Shown: positions 61,695-64,000 of the stretch, in pieces | Numbering within the stretch: the stretch's first letter is position 1 | How the letters are laid out: every line of letters begins with the position of its first letter | From: Rhizomys pruinosus | Lineage: Eukaryota; Chordata; Mammalia; Rodentia; Spalacidae | DNA length: 64,000 bases | Assembly (NCBI GenBank): GCA_009823505.1 | Contig: VZQC01000392.1 | Location: forward strand, 3,827,081-3,891,080 | Direction of reading: 5' to 3' | Notes under the pieces: model-generated | The model's database searches: none | What the model was told of the DNA's origin: nothing | The model's input: the letters and a program-made list of their open reading frames with translations, nothing else | Made by a program: the position numbers and the translations under genes

Positions 61695-61850
61695 TTAGCT
61701 GGATGTGGTGGTACATGTCTTTACTCCTAGCACTCGGGAGGCAGAGACAGGCAGATCTCTGTGAGTTCAAGGCCAGCCTGGTCTACATAGTGAGTTTCAG
61801 GCAAGCCAGGGCTAAAGGGAGACACTGTCTCAAAAATACCAAAAAAAAAA
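61695..61850 (+). mobile_element. B1 SINE, sense
   Basis: TAGCTGGATGTGGTGGTACA to poly(A). AAATCATAGT on both sides (61681 and 61855) is its target duplication. Confidence 0.94.
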
Positions 61851-62057
61851 AAAAAAATCATAGTTAATAAAGACAGAAAACACAAAGAAAAAGAAGTAAT
61901 CAGATAAAAAGCAGAAATAAGTGCAATCTAATCTAAAGCTGTGTTTCTGAGGTAAGGATCCTAATAAAGGGAACTGCAGATACAAAGACACACAATTTTT
62001 TTGAAATACAAAAAAGCACTGAATCTGCAGATTATCAATTGTAGAGAAAGCTTAAAA

Positions 62058-62280
62058 AAGAGCTGGAGAGATGGCACAATGGTTATAAGTACTTGTTGGT
62101 CTTCCAGAGGACCGGAGTTCAGTTCCTAGCACCCTTGTTGGGTGACCCACAGTCACTGTAACTCAAGCTCTAGGGAATCCAATGATATTTTCTGGCTTCC
62201 ACATGCACCTGTTACACATACAACACACACACACACACACATACACACACATAGATTATAAATAATAGATCTTTAAAAGA
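62058..62280 (+). mobile_element. Diverged B2 SINE, sense
   Basis: GAGCTGGAGAGATGGCACAA head, CA-rich tail (62220-62251). AGAAAGCTT on both sides. Confidence 0.82.
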
Positions 62281-62329
62281 AAGCTTGTATTAATAGATAA
62301 CTTAGTTAAGCTTTTCCATTTTTATTTTT

Positions 62330-62586
62330 ATTTTATTTATTTTTTAAATTTTTTAAATTTATTTCTGTATGTGTATGAATGTACTGGCTGCATGCAAGTT
62401 TGTGCACCCGTGTTGTGCAATGCCGCGGAGGTCAGAAGAGGGTGTCGGATTCCCCTGGAACTGGAGTTCTCCTGGAATTGGAGTTTCAGACGGTTCTCGG
62501 CTGCCATGTGGATGCTGGGGATCAAACCCGGGTCCTCTGTAAGAGCGGTCAGCGCTCTTAACCACTAGGCCTTCTTCTCCAGCCCT
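62330..62586 (-). mobile_element. B2 SINE, antisense, long subfamily
   Basis: Internal duplication GTTCTCCTGGAATTGGAG present. GCTTTTCCATTTTTA flanks both sides (62310 and 62587). Confidence 0.94.
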
Positions 62587-62714
62587 GCTTTTCCATTTTT
62601 AAAACAAATCTTTTTCTTTTTTTTTTTTAATGAAAAATCACCTAACTGGGGGGAAGGGTGTAGAAATTAGGCCAAGCTCAGAGTGTTCCAATGAACACAC
62701 CAACAGAGTAATTT

Positions 62715-62935
62715 CTTTTTTTTTTTTTTTAAGTGTATGAATGTACTGTCTGCGTGCAGGTTTGTGTACCCGTATCATGCAATGTCACAGAGGTCAGAAG
62801 AGGGCGTTGGGATTCCCCTGGAACTGGAGTTAAAGACGGTTCTCAGCCACCATGTGGGTGCTGGGGACTGATCCCGGGGTCCTCTGCAAGAGCAGTCAGC
62901 GGTCTTAACCACCAGGCCATCTCTCCAGTCCCCCC
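62715..62935 (-). mobile_element. B2 SINE, antisense, short subfamily
   Basis: GGAACTGGAGTTAAAGACGG lacks the duplicated module; it ends GGCCATCTCTCCAGTCCCC. Confidence 0.92.
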
Positions 62936-63151
62936 AAAAAAACAAAAAAAGAATGACTCCGCTGATATTAGTTAAGGGGCACTCAACAATTGGCAATGCT
63001 TGGGACCTTAAATATTTTAGATTCTGGAACATCTGCATATACATGAGACATCTCACCTAGGCCCAGACAGAAAGTTCCTTCATGTTTCATATACATCTCA
63101 CACATAGCCTAACAGTAATGTTATACAATACTGAAAAAAATATTTTATTTA

Positions 63152-63450
63152 TGGGGCTGGAGAGATGGCCTAGCGGTTGAGAGCACCGACTGCTCTTGCA
63201 GAGGACCGGGGTTCGATCCCCAGCACCCACATGGCGGCTGAGAACCATCTGTAACTCCGATTCCAGGAGAACTCCAGTTCCAGGGGAATCCGACACCCTC
63301 TTCTGACCTCCGCAGCATTGCATGACATGGGTGCACAGACCTGCATGCAGACAGTCCATTCATACACATAAATAAATAAAATTACATAGCGAATTCCAGG
63401 ATAGCTGGGGCTACAGGGAGACCGTGTCTCAAAAAGATTAAAAAAATATA
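63152..63450 (+). mobile_element. B2 SINE, sense, long subfamily, with B1 3' scrap
   Basis: B2 at 63152-63382 with the GATTCCAGGAGAACTCCAGT module, then a B1 3' fragment at 63383-63450 (GCTGGGGCTACAGGGAGACC). Confidence 0.9.
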
Positions 63451-63462
63451 TATTATTTTTGA

Positions 63463-63690
63463 GGGGCTGGAGAGATGGCCTAGTGGTTAAGAGCTCTGAC
63501 TGCTTTTGCAGAGGACCTGGGTTTGATCCCCAGCACCTACATGGTGGCTGAGAACCGTCTGTAACTCCAATTCCAGGAGAACTCCAGTTCCAGGGGAATC
63601 CGATATCCTCTTCTGACCTCCGAGGCATTGCACGACACGGGTGCACAGACCTACATGCAAACATTACATTCAGACACAGAAAAAAAATTT
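63463..63690 (+). mobile_element. B2 SINE, sense, long subfamily
   Basis: GGGGCTGGAGAGATGGCCTA; module CAATTCCAGGAGAACTCCAG; T/A-rich tail. Confidence 0.93.
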
Positions 63691-63751
63691 TTTAATTATT
63701 TTTTAATTTTATGTGCATTAGTGTATTGTGTGTATATAAATGTACCTGTCG

Positions 63752-64000
63752 GGCTGGAGAGATGGCCTAGCGGTTAAGAGCGCCGACCGCTCTTGCAGAG
63801 GACCCGGGTTCGATCCCCAGCACCCACATGGCGGCTGAGAACCGTCTGAAACTCCAACTCCAGGAGAACTCCAGCTCCAGGGGAATCCGACGCCCACTTC
63901 TGACCTCCGCGGCATTGCACGACACGGGTGCACAGACTTGCATACAGACAATACATTCGTACACAGACAGAAATAAATAAAATTAATAAAAAAAAAAAAA
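63752..64000 (+). mobile_element. B2 SINE, sense, long subfamily, at window end
   Basis: Close to an apparent consensus (GGGTTCGATCCCCAGCACCC, GACCTCCGCGGCATTGCACG); poly(A) continues to the last base, so the 3' limit is not seen. Confidence 0.93.

Larger units (their letters stand above)
56361..64000 (-). other. Brca2: Brca2 intron 24 (partial)
   Basis: No further Brca2 exon is recognisable upstream of exon 25. The interval holds an Rpl41 retrocopy, B1/B2/B3 SINEs and simple repeats. The human intron 24 is also long. At 56851-57600 and 58550-59440 I see no gene; the latter may hold an old interspersed repeat I cannot assign. Confidence 0.8.

Noticed and set aside
59403..63964. Many recurring frames such as [15 protein letters not shown] and [13 protein letters not shown]
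   Set aside because: These are translations of B2 and B1 SINEs repeated throughout the window, not a protein family.
1..64000. A previously undescribed biological system
   Set aside because: The content is accounted for by two known genes, retroelements, two retrocopies and assembly artefacts. The unexplained pieces (27000-28150, 10945-11060 type repeat) are reported as modest leads only.

Overview
This window is nuclear DNA from a muroid rodent. It is packed with B1 and B2 SINEs on both strands, with B3, ID/B4-type, L1 and L2 remnants, simple repeats and processed pseudogenes. The B2 copies are not of the usual house-mouse form (GACCTCCGCGGCATTGCACG region, and an internal duplication in many copies), so a non-Mus muroid is likely. 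I cannot name the genus. Nothing prokaryotic, no CRISPR array and no viral gene set is present.

Two protein-coding genes converge. N4bp2l1 lies on the plus strand with all five coding exons: 1658-1830, 30468-30595, 30900-30988, 33094-33170 and 34613-34868 (723 nt, 240 residues). Its first exon sits in a CpG island and intron 1 is 28.6 kb. The 3' end of Brca2 lies on the minus strand. Exon 25 (56116-56360, 245 nt), exon 26 (53009-53155, 147 nt) and the last exon 27 (50822-51385) encode the end of the DNA-binding OB-fold region and the C-terminal RAD51-binding tail. From 56361 to the window end is Brca2 intron 24. The tail-to-tail N4BP2L1/BRCA2 order matches the human 13q13 locus.

The most striking feature is structural. 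All three ambiguous bases (15854, 39712, 46176) sit at edges of large direct duplications. (1) 12450-15853 is repeated at 17560-21008 with many small indels. (2) 39713-45299 is repeated at 46177-51757, and a third partial version lies at 38667-39711. Brca2 exon 27 is therefore present twice (44356-44919 and 50822-51385). Between the copies, 45300-46175 is a purine-heavy stretch unlike any surrounding DNA. Unmerged overlapping contigs or gap-fill errors explain this better than real tandem duplication.

Layout: 1-1330 intergenic; 1330-2440 CpG island with N4bp2l1 exon 1; 1831-30467 intron 1 (SINEs, duplication A/B, antisense L1 at 16205-17540, Rpl23a retrocopy at 21380-21902); 30468-36010 the remaining N4bp2l1 exons and 3' UTR; 36010-44060 repeat-rich intergenic DNA holding an LTR-like element inserted in a B2; 44067-51385 duplicated Brca2 terminal exon; 51386-56360 Brca2 exons 26 and 25 with an L1 3' end between them; 56361-64000 Brca2 intron 24 with an Rpl41 retrocopy and many SINEs. 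Exon coordinates come from reading splice sites and reading phase by hand. Repeat limits are approximate.
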